From Ga0074139 sp964515195 (lineage in GTDB: Bacteria > Bdellovibrionota > Bdellovibrionia > Bdellovibrionales > Bdellovibrionaceae), in NCBI GenBank assembly GCA_964515195.1, contig CAZETK010000001.1, forward strand, positions 71,627-135,626: a DNA stretch of 64,000 nucleotides, given 5' to 3'. Positions 50,299 through 57,122 of the stretch are shown piece by piece. Every line of letters begins with the position of its first letter. Within the stretch, counting starts at the first letter, position 1. The notes under the pieces were generated by a model. It was not told the DNA's origin, searched no databases, and worked only from the letters and a program-made list of their open reading frames with translations. A program made the translations under genes and the position numbers.

Positions 50299-50967
50299 TT
50301 ATCTAAACAGCCATGTTACCCATTTTTTTACTAGTACAGAAGCAATAATTACTCCGCCACCGCCTACCAACCAGAGTAGCTGAGTGAACAGATTGGATAA
50401 ACGGGCAGAATTTCTATCCCCCCAAAGGGATTTTAAATACACATTATGTTTTTTGTTGTAATCGCTGTAATAGATTTCAAAATCGTAGTATTCAATTTTT
50501 TCTTTTAAGAGCGCAAGCCTGGTGGAAAGGTCTTCGCCAATTGATTTCCTAGCGTTGCTAATGCATTTCTCGATAAACAAATTTATAAAGGTCTTTGCTT
50601 CGCTAATTTTATTTAATCTTCTTGCCGCCAACTCCATACCCAATCCGCATATATCTTCTAATTGAGATGCATCATACTTAAAATTATTTGAGTCAAAAAC
50701 TAAAGCTGAACCCTGTAAGCAGCTTGACTGAATTATATCATGATCTGGAATAAGTGCATATTTCCAATTTATCAGATCCTCGAGATCTTTTATTGAATCA
50801 ATCTTTTCCGCTGTTACCGTTTCAACGCTAGAAAGAGCTAAATATTTTATTATGGTATCATGCAGTGTTATTATAGAGAAAATAATCCAACCGGAGATAG
50901 AAATAACAGCTACCATTGCGATCCAGCTTATGTATAGTTTAAATAAGACATTTTTTACTTTACTCAA
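50299..50967 (-). CDS. two-helix membrane protein of unknown function
   Basis: 222 residues starting at TTG 50967, with GGAGGGAG 8 bases upstream, a strong site. One transmembrane helix near the N-terminus (LYISWIAMVAVISISGWIIFSIITL) and one near the C-terminus (LLWLVGGGGVIIASVLV), with about 150 residues between, rich in acidic and helical segments and four Cys. The loop is probably periplasmic. It resembles phage-type or island membrane proteins but no family is recognised. A/T-rich compared with its surroundings. Confidence 0.65.
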   Translation of the reverse strand: MSKVKNVLFKLYISWIAMVAVISISGWIIFSIITLHDTIIKYLALSSVETVTAEKIDSIKDLEDLINWKYALIPDHDIIQSSCLQGSALVFDSNNFKYDASQLEDICGLGMELAARRLNKISEAKTFINLFIEKCISNARKSIGEDLSTRLALLKEKIEYYDFEIYYSDYNKKHNVYLKSLWGDRNSARLSNLFTQLLWLVGGGGVIIASVLVKKWVTWLFR

Positions 50968-51137
50968 GCAAGATGCTCCCTCCGTTTTTACTTTTTAGCT
51001 GCATTCGAAATGCCAGAAACAAGGGCCTACTTATTTAGAGCTCAGCAAGATTTGTTTTAGAAAGAGACGATACTAAATAAACAAGCGCCAACAATAAGTG
51101 GCTTCAATTTTATAAACAAAATTACCGATATATTTTT

Positions 51138-51296
51138 GTGCTAAGGAAAAAGCTGTCTCAAGTTGAATCGCTGCTTCTTGTTGCAATTCGGGAAATCCAA
51201 AAGCTGAGCTCCCAGCTAGAAACTGTGGAAAAAACAAAAAAGCAAAAACGAAGCAGATCGCATTTAAAGTTAATTGAAACGGAGGATGAGAAATGA
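51138..51296 (+). CDS. 52-residue coiled-coil small protein
   Basis: A GTG-initiated frame, mostly one amphipathic helix (LSQVESLLLVAIREIQKLSSQ) and a basic/acidic tail ending TEDEK. Its TGA overlaps the next ATG as ATGA, the junction used by real operon pairs in this window. No clear RBS before GTG, so the start may be elsewhere; the frame is open upstream to 51091 without ATG. Confidence 0.45.
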   Translation: MLRKKLSQVESLLLVAIREIQKLSSQLETVEKTKKQKRSRSHLKLIETEDEK

Positions 51297-51514
51297 GAGT
51301 AGTTTTATTGGCCCGTTACTATTTTGATATTTTAATGTGGCACCTTTCTGGAATTGCCATGTATATTTTTTTACCGGCTCTTATTGCGATTTCCCTGAGC
51401 GATTCGTCCAGGGTTGATGTTGGTTTTAATGTGCTGATATTTCTTCTCGGTGTTTTTGCTTGCTATAGGGTTTGTAGGGCCATCAACTTGATAATGCAGA
51501 AATTTAAGCCCTGA
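51293..51514 (+). CDS. small two-helix membrane protein
   Basis: 73 residues. RBS GGAGG sits 6 bases before the ATG. Two hydrophobic helices (MWHLSGIAMYIFLPALIAIS and VGFNVLIFLLGVFACYRVC) with a short polar turn; basic C-terminus. Starts inside the stop of the preceding 52-codon frame (ATGA). Function unknown; size and topology resemble holin- or immunity-like small membrane proteins. Confidence 0.6.
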   Translation: MRVVLLARYYFDILMWHLSGIAMYIFLPALIAISLSDSSRVDVGFNVLIFLLGVFACYRVCRAINLIMQKFKP

Positions 51515-51706
51515 TTAATCAACCTTCTTTGAGCTTGCCTTTTCCTGGGCCTCAAGCCCCTCTGCGGCCACTTCAAGCGTCTCCAGGGAGTATAAGTTCT
51601 CGTTGAGTCGACTCAAAATAGCCTGTATTTTCAGGATCCGCTCTGCTCGAGAGGGGTTTCTGCAGCCTTGGGGGACTCGGGGCGGATCCAAATATACTGC
51701 ACCCAC
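51515..51706 (-). CDS. doubtful short coiled-coil frame
   Basis: 63 codons ending at 51515, abutting the convergent small membrane gene. The C-terminal 45 residues look like a helix (AERILKIQAILSRLNENLYSL, EVAAEGLEAQEKASSKKVD), but the start would be GTG within the tRNA stem-loop or TTG 51691. May be a remnant or spurious. Confidence 0.3.
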   Translation of the reverse strand: MGAVYLDPPRVPQGCRNPSRAERILKIQAILSRLNENLYSLETLEVAAEGLEAQEKASSKKVD

Positions 51707-51731
51707 AATAAGGGTTGAATCTGTGGGTGCA
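51698..51731 (-). terminator. stem-loop downstream of tRNA-Arg
   Basis: Perfect 10-bp arms (51698-51707 with 51722-51731) and a 14-base loop, 30 bases after the tRNA 3' end, then GTATATTT on the minus strand. Confidence 0.6.
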
Positions 51732-51761
51732 TTACAGTCTCCGGGTCGGACCTGGAAGACT

Positions 51762-51838
51762 TGGTGATCCGGGCAGGACTCGAACCTGCGACCTATTGCT
51801 TAGAAGGCAATTGCTCTATCCAGCTGAGCTACCGGACC
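51762..51838 (-). tRNA. tRNA-Arg, anticodon TCT, CCA encoded
   Basis: 77 bases. Acceptor stem GGTCCGG/CCGGATC (one G-T), D-arm GCTCAGCTGGATAGAGC, anticodon stem ATTGC/GCAAT with loop CTTCTAA, T-arm GCAGGTTCGAGTCCTGC, terminal CCA. All canonical. It lies at the edge of the accessory stretch, but no repeated 3'-end sequence (att-like) is visible nearby. Confidence 0.97.
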
Positions 51839-51993
51839 TGAAATGAATTCTCTGGAAACAGAACAGATATCTTAATTCTGCCTCCAATACGCCAGTTTAT
51901 GCGCAGCACAACGAGTTCGCTCTCTAATTTTCTTGTTTTGTGGTCACTCTAGTCTTGTGAATTGAGCTGACTGAGGTTAATTGGGTCGGGATT

Positions 51994-52236
51994 TCAAGAT
52001 ATGGTGTATTCTTTCAAGCTTTTAACCTGTGCCTTGGCCGAAGCGGTTGTCGCTTTCTTGTAGTAAACGACAAACGAAAATACTTCTTCCGGATCTTCTC
52101 GAAGAAGTGCTTCTTGTCTAATGATGTCCTTTACGACAATGGGATTGAGACGAGTGACATCATTGATAACTTCGCCGGCTTGCAAAGGTGTGCAGGCCAC
52201 GATTGAGAAGATTAGTAATAAAATAGTCTGTTTCAT
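51994..52236 (-). CDS. small exported protein, possible lipoprotein
   Basis: 80 residues with a hydrophobic signal (KQTILLLIFSIVAC, then TPLQA). Cys15 fits a lipobox, but cleavage after LQA is also possible. The mature part (INDVTRLNPIVVKDII, then helical) resembles the opening segment of some FAD-binding oxidoreductases, so it might be a truncated relative; this is tentative. AGGG precedes ATG by 8 bases. Confidence 0.6.
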   Translation of the reverse strand: MKQTILLLIFSIVACTPLQAGEVINDVTRLNPIVVKDIIRQEALLREDPEEVFSFVVYYKKATTASAKAQVKSLKEYTIS

Positions 52237-52270
52237 TTCTTAGACCCTAATTTTACGGCTTCACCGAACG

Positions 52271-53026
52271 TCAGCTCTTATGAAGATAGGCGACAAAGGC
52301 GGCGCCNNNNNNNNNNATATACAATACAACCAGAATATATAGCAAAAAGAGGGGGATGGTGGCCACCGAACCATAAATGCTGTTGATATTGAAAACAGAT
52401 TTGGTGATGAAGGAAAAAGATTTTTGAAGGGCGACCAAGCCCAGGCCGCTTATGAAAGCCCCAAGAATCGCTTTTTTTGTCTCTACTTTAACTTCGGGAA
52501 TGAACTTATAAATTAAAAATATCCCGCCGATTCCAACGCCTGCATCAATCCAAGATCGATAGACTTTCAACAAGGGTTGCAGAATTTTCAGCGAACGAAA
52601 CCCGGCATAGATGGCCAAAAAAACGGGGATCAGGAGCATCAACACCCAAGCCAATCCGAAGCGTTTGATCAGACTGCGGGAGGGCTGCTTTCTCCACATT
52701 CGGTTAATTCCGTACTCCATATCCTGTAACAATCGAAAGCTTGTAAAAACCAAGAAGAGGGCTGCAGTCGTTCCCAATGTACTGGCGTTAATTCGTCTTA
52801 AGACTCCCCGGAATATTTGCAGGAATTCTAAGCCGAGGGCCTCGCGAAAATAGCGAAAGAAGAGGCCTTGGATCTTGGGAGCGAGAAACTCTAGGCCCCC
52901 GATGGATTGAAAGACAGCTAAAGTGACGACTAAAAAAGGAATGATAGCGAGAACTGTGGAAAAAGCCAGTGACGCCGCCACAAGGCGCATTTCACTTTCA
53001 TTAAGGCGGCGAAAAAATCGTATCAT
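52271..53026 (-). CDS. YihY/BrkB-family membrane protein (contains an assembly gap)
   Basis: 251 residues with six transmembrane helices of the YihY (formerly RNase BN-like) family: ASLAFSTVLAIIPFLVVTLAVF, then GTTAALFLVFTSFRLLQDMEYGINRMW, IPLFLLYILVVLY and GAAFVAYL. Ten N at 52306-52315 replace four codons in the last helix, and the number of residues fits the family spacing. Shorter than E. coli YihY. The start overlaps the MBL-fold gene stop (ATGA). Last gene of the lipid-linked operon; role unknown. Confidence 0.85.
   Translation of the reverse strand: MIRFFRRLNESEMRLVAASLAFSTVLAIIPFLVVTLAVFQSIGGLEFLAPKIQGLFFRYFREALGLEFLQIFRGVLRRINASTLGTTAALFLVFTSFRLLQDMEYGINRMWRKQPSRSLIKRFGLAWVLMLLIPVFLAIYAGFRSLKILQPLLKVYRSWIDAGVGIGGIFLIYKFIPEVKVETKKAILGAFISGLGLVALQKSFSFITKSVFNINSIYGSVATIPLFLLYILVVLYXXXXGAAFVAYLHKS
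52306..52315. other. assembly gap (10 N) inside the YihY-family gene
   Basis: Ten ambiguous bases in the last transmembrane helix. Length agrees with family spacing. Confidence 0.95.
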
Positions 53027-53916
53027 AAATGAAATCGGCTCTCGACTTGGAAGTCGGCTTTATTTCGCACGACCTTCGCAGCATCACAGTAGGGATCATG
53101 TTCAAAATACAGATACCAACCTTGGTCAGCCGCTTGTCCTAGGAATTTTTGTTTTTCTTCAATCAACATCATGGGATTCAAATCATACCCCATAACCCAG
53201 GGTAACCGAACATGGGAAGATGTGGGAATGACATCTCCGCAGAAAAGCAAAGTGCTTGTCCCATCAGAGATTTTTACAACCTGCTGACCCTGCGTATGCC
53301 CATTGGAAATGAAAGTGCTGATGCCTGGAAGCAAATCTTTTTGATCGCCTTCAAGAACTTTAAGTACACTGTGGTCGACAAGTGGCTGATAGTTAGCGGG
53401 GAAATAGCTGGCTCTTTCGCGGAGGTTAGGTTCTTGGGCTGTCGCAAGATTGGTTTTTTGTACATAGTATTGCGCATTTGGGAAGGTGGGAACAAGCTTG
53501 CCATTTCGTTCAGTGGTGGCGCCTCCGGCATGATCAAAGTGCAAATGCGTGAGAATCACATGATTGACATCTTCCACACGTAGCCCATGCGACTGCAATG
53601 ACTTCAACAAGCTGGGGCCATTGGGATCAATATTATACATTTCCATAAATTTTGATCCCAACTTTTCGCCATACTTTTTAATAAAGTCCTGGCCGTTGCC
53701 CGTATCGATAACCACATTGCATCCCGGGCTTTTGAGTAAAAGGGAGCGTGCCTCCATGGCAATCCGATTTTTTTCATCGGGTGGGTTGGACTTTTCCCAG
53801 AGCACTTTCGGGACAGTGCCGAACATGGCCCCGCCATCCAGGCCGAAAATTCCTGTGGGGAGGGGGCATATTTCATAGGGACCGATCTTCAATTTCAATT
53901 TTTCGGTTGAAATCAT
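53023..53916 (-). CDS. metallo-beta-lactamase-fold hydrolase
   Basis: 297 residues. Metal motif HLHFDHAGG (about residue 115), LPGISTFISNGHTQGQ with the next His, FCGDVIP with the bridging Asp, and a late His in YFEHDP. The layout resembles quorum-quenching lactonase or methyl-parathion-hydrolase types with an N-terminal cap. No signal peptide. ATG 53916 follows AAGGAG with good spacing; a longer upstream frame has none. Substrate unknown; position after PlsC suggests an ester or lactone. Confidence 0.88.
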   Translation of the reverse strand: MISTEKLKLKIGPYEICPLPTGIFGLDGGAMFGTVPKVLWEKSNPPDEKNRIAMEARSLLLKSPGCNVVIDTGNGQDFIKKYGEKLGSKFMEMYNIDPNGPSLLKSLQSHGLRVEDVNHVILTHLHFDHAGGATTERNGKLVPTFPNAQYYVQKTNLATAQEPNLRERASYFPANYQPLVDHSVLKVLEGDQKDLLPGISTFISNGHTQGQQVVKISDGTSTLLFCGDVIPTSSHVRLPWVMGYDLNPMMLIEEKQKFLGQAADQGWYLYFEHDPYCDAAKVVRNKADFQVESRFHL

Positions 53917-53926
53917 AAAATCTCCT

Positions 53927-54664
53927 TTACGAGTTGTTATCTTCAAAAAATGCGTCTGGTGCAATTGTCTTAACCCACGCCTTATAGGCTTCATTGACTA
54001 TCTCGATCGAACCGGGTGGATGAACAGGCCCAACGTGCACGATCAGCTTTCCTGGCTTTGGGAAAAAATAGCCCTTGGGCATCAGATTCGCATTTCCCTC
54101 AATGTACAGGAATAAAATAGGAGTTTGCGTGCGTTCAGAAAAAATACTCACCCCACGTTTAAACTCATGAATTTTTCCATCCTTCGAGCGAGTGCCTTCG
54201 GGAAAGATAATCAACCACATTCGATCCAATTGAGTAAGAAGCTTTAAGATCAAATTAATGGCTTCGCCTTTGCGGTCCCTTCTGTCAATTGGAATGGCAC
54301 CCAGGCAATGTTGCGAAAAAAATGTAAATAGCGGATTTGAAAAGAAGTAGTCTTTGGCAGCGGCAATGTATAAATCCAACCAGTATCGTTTGGGGATGGA
54401 GCCTGCAATGGAGGTCGCGTCCAGGTGGCTTGCATGATTGGAGATCAACAGCAGTTTGGGATATTTGTAATAGATCTCATGATAGTCGCCACCTGTTACT
54501 TTTAATCGGATATAAAACTTGAAAATGAACTGCTGTAAAAACAAGGACCATAGAAAGCGAAAAAAAATGCTCGTCATATCTTGATGACGCGTAAATAGAG
54601 GCAGATGCTTTAAGTAGGCAGGCAGCTGGGTCCATTGTTCGTTTTCGTAAGTCCAATCCTTCAT
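53927..54664 (-). CDS. plsC: PlsC-like 1-acyl-sn-glycerol-3-phosphate acyltransferase
   Basis: 245 residues. Acyltransferase motif I NHASHLDATSI (the HxxxxD box), motif III FPEGTRSKDGKIHEFKRG, and membrane-anchoring hydrophobic segment in the first third (FFRFLWSLFLQQFIF). It makes phosphatidic acid, the substrate of the CdsA-like enzyme encoded just upstream. Overlaps that gene by ATGA. Confidence 0.92.
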   Translation of the reverse strand: MKDWTYENEQWTQLPAYLKHLPLFTRHQDMTSIFFRFLWSLFLQQFIFKFYIRLKVTGGDYHEIYYKYPKLLLISNHASHLDATSIAGSIPKRYWLDLYIAAAKDYFFSNPLFTFFSQHCLGAIPIDRRDRKGEAINLILKLLTQLDRMWLIIFPEGTRSKDGKIHEFKRGVSIFSERTQTPILFLYIEGNANLMPKGYFFPKPGKLIVHVGPVHPPGSIEIVNEAYKAWVKTIAPDAFFEDNNS

Positions 54665-55584
54665 ATCAGTTCCATGGCGATCATCACATAGTAATAAATA
54701 GGGGCGACAAAAATCAAACGGTCCATGCGTTGAAGAAAATCGCCTCGCCCGAGAATAAAGGGACCGACAATCTTAACCCCGGCATCCCGTCGCACGACCG
54801 TCATCACCAAGTCACCTAGGACTCCGGCAAAGGCGGCAATTATTCCCGCTGTTAACCAGTAGCGCTCGGATTGGTCGGGTAACAATTGTCTCATGGCGCC
54901 TGCCAACACCAAGGTAAGGGCGATAGAAATGATGGTCGATAAGATACTGCGTTTGGGATCAATGTTGGGCAGTAGACGTAAGCCTTTAAAGTAACGCCCG
55001 ATCGCTAAGTTCGTATTATCACAGAACTCTGTCAAAATCAGAAGGTACATGATTTGGTAAGTGCCATTCGGAAAATAATAAATCAATCCTAAGTGCATAA
55101 ACGACCAACCCAAAAACACGAAGGCCAAATGTGTGATTGAGATGTACTGGATCATGCGTTTATAGTTATTGCGGTAAAGAGGAATCAGACAGCAAGCCCC
55201 TAGTACGATCATCGGCATAGCATGGTAGAAATCGAGTTTTTGATAGTAACAGCAGACACCAAGAGCCCAGATGCCCGCATAGCAGATCATGACAAAATTC
55301 GAGCGGTGAAACATTCCGATAATTTGAAAGAAGGCTTTCGCTCCGTAGGTGGCCGCCAGAACTAAAACCAGCAGTGGGTACGGATCTGGCAGTGCAAAGC
55401 ACAGGAATAAAATCGGCGCCGCCACCAGCCAGGACTTAATCGAGGCCCAAGCGGATACAAAGTAGTAGCCGGTTTTTCTAAGAAAAAAAACGATAAGACC
55501 TGATACAAACAGGACTGATAGAATGATGAAAACCGTTTCCCGGTAAACGGGGTCATAGAAAGCTGGAAAAATTTTCTCCATCAT
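54661..55584 (-). CDS. cdsA: CdsA-like phosphatidate cytidylyltransferase
   Basis: 307 residues, eight or so transmembrane helices. The C-terminal CdsA signature appears as VVRRDAGVKIVGPFILGRGDFLQRMDRLIF, with RRD-x-G-x-K and the closing D-R, close to the family signature KRxxxxKDxGxxxPGHGGxxDR but with GRGD in place of GHGG. It makes CDP-diacylglycerol. The start ATG overlaps, as ATGA, the original stop of the response-regulator gene (55581-55583), confirming former coupling. With PlsC it forms a two-step lipid cassette. Confidence 0.85.
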   Translation of the reverse strand: MMEKIFPAFYDPVYRETVFIILSVLFVSGLIVFFLRKTGYYFVSAWASIKSWLVAAPILFLCFALPDPYPLLVLVLAATYGAKAFFQIIGMFHRSNFVMICYAGIWALGVCCYYQKLDFYHAMPMIVLGACCLIPLYRNNYKRMIQYISITHLAFVFLGWSFMHLGLIYYFPNGTYQIMYLLILTEFCDNTNLAIGRYFKGLRLLPNIDPKRSILSTIISIALTLVLAGAMRQLLPDQSERYWLTAGIIAAFAGVLGDLVMTVVRRDAGVKIVGPFILGRGDFLQRMDRLIFVAPIYYYVMIAMELI

Positions 55585-55673
55585 GCTTCACCCCGGCTTC
55601 GCAGATCGTAATCTTTAATTTTTTTATAGAGATTGGATTTGGAGATTTGCAACAAAGTCGCTGCCTTTTCAAT
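55581..55673 (-). pseudogene. orphaned Fis-type HTH tail of the response regulator
   Basis: In-frame continuation after TAA 55674-55676: IEKAATLLQISKSNLYKKIK, then DYDLRSRGEA and a stop overlapping cdsA as ATGA. This is an intact Fis-type helix-turn-helix without its own start. It belongs to the response regulator. One base change at the TAA (to AAA or CAA, for example) would restore the full protein. Confidence 0.75.
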
Positions 55674-56951
55674 TTAAGGTTCGCGTTTAAGACGATGGTT
55701 GATAATTTCAGATTCAAAGNNNNNNNNNNATTCAAAGCTTTCAACCAAACGGGTAAGGCCTAAGGACAGATCAATTTTTGGCGTCAATTTGGTCGAAATT
55801 GAAGAAGCGGGCTTAACCCAACGTTCGACGTCAGAGCCCCGGATCAAGGGCAGCGGAGTCATCAAAGCCAACTGTTCGCAAACCCGTTTCAGCTCACGAA
55901 CGTTCCCGGGCCAATCATAATTTTGCAGGGCTTCGATTCCATCATCAGTGAGTTGTTTATGGCGCCTTGGTTTTTGCTTTTCTAAAAAAAATTGCGCCAA
56001 GGCCGGAATATCTTCTTTTCTATTGCGCAATGGAGGAAGTTGGATGGTCTGCGAAGCTAACCGATAGTAAAGGTCTTCACGGAACTTTCCCTCACGGATC
56101 ATGTCTTCCAAAGGTCTATTGCTGGCGACTATCACTCGCGTCTGGACCTTTAGAGCATCTTTTGCGCCGACCCGTCGGATTTCTCCTGATTCTAAAAATC
56201 GTAAAAGTTTGGCCTGATGTTGAAGGGGAAATTCTTCGATTTCATCAAGAAACAGGTCTCCGCCATGGGCGGCTTCTATCAGTCCGACTTTGTTTTGATC
56301 CGCACCTGTAAACGCTCCTTTGACATGGCCAAACATTTCGCTTTCAAAAAGAGCCTCGGGAATGGCCGCCACATTGACAGGAATAAAAGGTCGCGCCGGC
56401 TCTTGCTCATGAAGTATACGGGCCACGACTTCTTTACCGGTGCCAGTCTCACCATCAAGTAGAATTGGGTTCATTTCGCTTTTGAGCTGGGCTAGGCGGA
56501 CTTTCAGGTTTTGGGAAAGCTTTGAATCCCCCACCCAAATCGTATTTTGACTTGAGTGGGCAGCGTTTCGAATCCTCCAAAGAGCTTCTGTTTTTTCAAG
56601 GAGCAAGTTCACCTCATCTACTTGCCAGGGCTTGCCTAAAAACTTTTGAGCCCCCACCTTGAGGGCTCGTTCCATGAATTGTCGACTCCAATCCCCTGAG
56701 GCGGCGACGATTTCAAGTTGGGGCTGGGATTCGTTGAGCTTTTTAATGACTTCCAACCCTAAGGGGTTATCGGACTGGGGGGTCAAGTGGATATCAACAA
56801 AAGCCAAATGGAAGAATTTATCGTAGGGAACCAGCCCAGGATTTTGGCAACTGATAACTCTCCAGTGCTTGGGAACAATCATTTTAAGCGATTGATGCAA
56901 AAGAGGATCATCGTCCACGAAGAGAAGAGTAAATTCTCGAGTTTGACTCAT
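55674..56951 (-). CDS. NtrC-family sigma54 response regulator, truncated by in-frame stop, contains assembly gap
   Basis: Receiver domain with DDD at 13-15, phospho-acceptor Asp53 (FVDIHL) and GKPW. AAA+ sigma54 domain with Walker A GETGTGKE, GAFTGA loop intact, Walker B GGDLFLDEIEEF, R-finger segment. The C-terminal Fis helix-turn-helix is cut by a TAA at 55674-55676, though its code continues in frame to 55581. Ten N (55720-55729) lie 44 bases from the TAA, and their flanks carry the same 8-mer, so the local sequence may be faulty. If real, the protein would lack DNA binding. Top of an operon with lipid-synthesis genes. Confidence 0.88.
   Translation of the reverse strand: MSQTREFTLLFVDDDPLLHQSLKMIVPKHWRVISCQNPGLVPYDKFFHLAFVDIHLTPQSDNPLGLEVIKKLNESQPQLEIVAASGDWSRQFMERALKVGAQKFLGKPWQVDEVNLLLEKTEALWRIRNAAHSSQNTIWVGDSKLSQNLKVRLAQLKSEMNPILLDGETGTGKEVVARILHEQEPARPFIPVNVAAIPEALFESEMFGHVKGAFTGADQNKVGLIEAAHGGDLFLDEIEEFPLQHQAKLLRFLESGEIRRVGAKDALKVQTRVIVASNRPLEDMIREGKFREDLYYRLASQTIQLPPLRNRKEDIPALAQFFLEKQKPRRHKQLTDDGIEALQNYDWPGNVRELKRVCEQLALMTPLPLIRGSDVERWVKPASSISTKLTPKIDLSLGLTRLVESFEXXXXFESEIINHRLKREP
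55720..55729. other. assembly gap (10 N), flanks duplicated
   Basis: ATTCAAAG occurs at both edges (55712-55719 and 55730-55737). Joining them as an overlap gives the normal NtrC spacing LVESFESEIINHRLK, so the gap is probably a false one. Confidence 0.9.
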
Positions 56952-57046
56952 GCTTTGATCTTCAGTTCCAAGGTCCCAATAGGGAAGGACTGTTGCGGGA
57001 CGTTATGGACTGTGGAGGGCGATCTCGGGGGTCACACGGCTAAGTG

Positions 57047-57064
57047 GAGATTTTGTTAAATCTC
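57047..57064. repeat. palindrome in the response regulator-serA divergent region
   Basis: GAGATTT-TGTT-AAATCTC, 7-bp perfect arms and a 4-base centre. Possible operator or early leader hairpin for serA. Confidence 0.4.
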
Positions 57065-57071
57065 AGCTTGC

Positions 57072-57122
57072 GCAGGAAGTTAAACGTCGCATCTCCGGAA
57101 GGGGCAAGACTACACTTCCTGC
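57072..57122 (+). promoter_or_regulatory. possible structured leader of serA
   Basis: GCAGGAAG (57072-57079) is exactly complementary to CTTCCTGC (57115-57122), which abuts the serA ATG. An alternative partner GGAAG (57097-57101) competes for the same CTTCC. There is no SD at normal spacing, so folding could set initiation. Confidence 0.35.

Noticed and set aside
51762..51838. tRNA-end duplication marking an integrated element
   Set aside because: No second copy of the T-arm/acceptor sequence was found by eye within the window, and no integrase is present.
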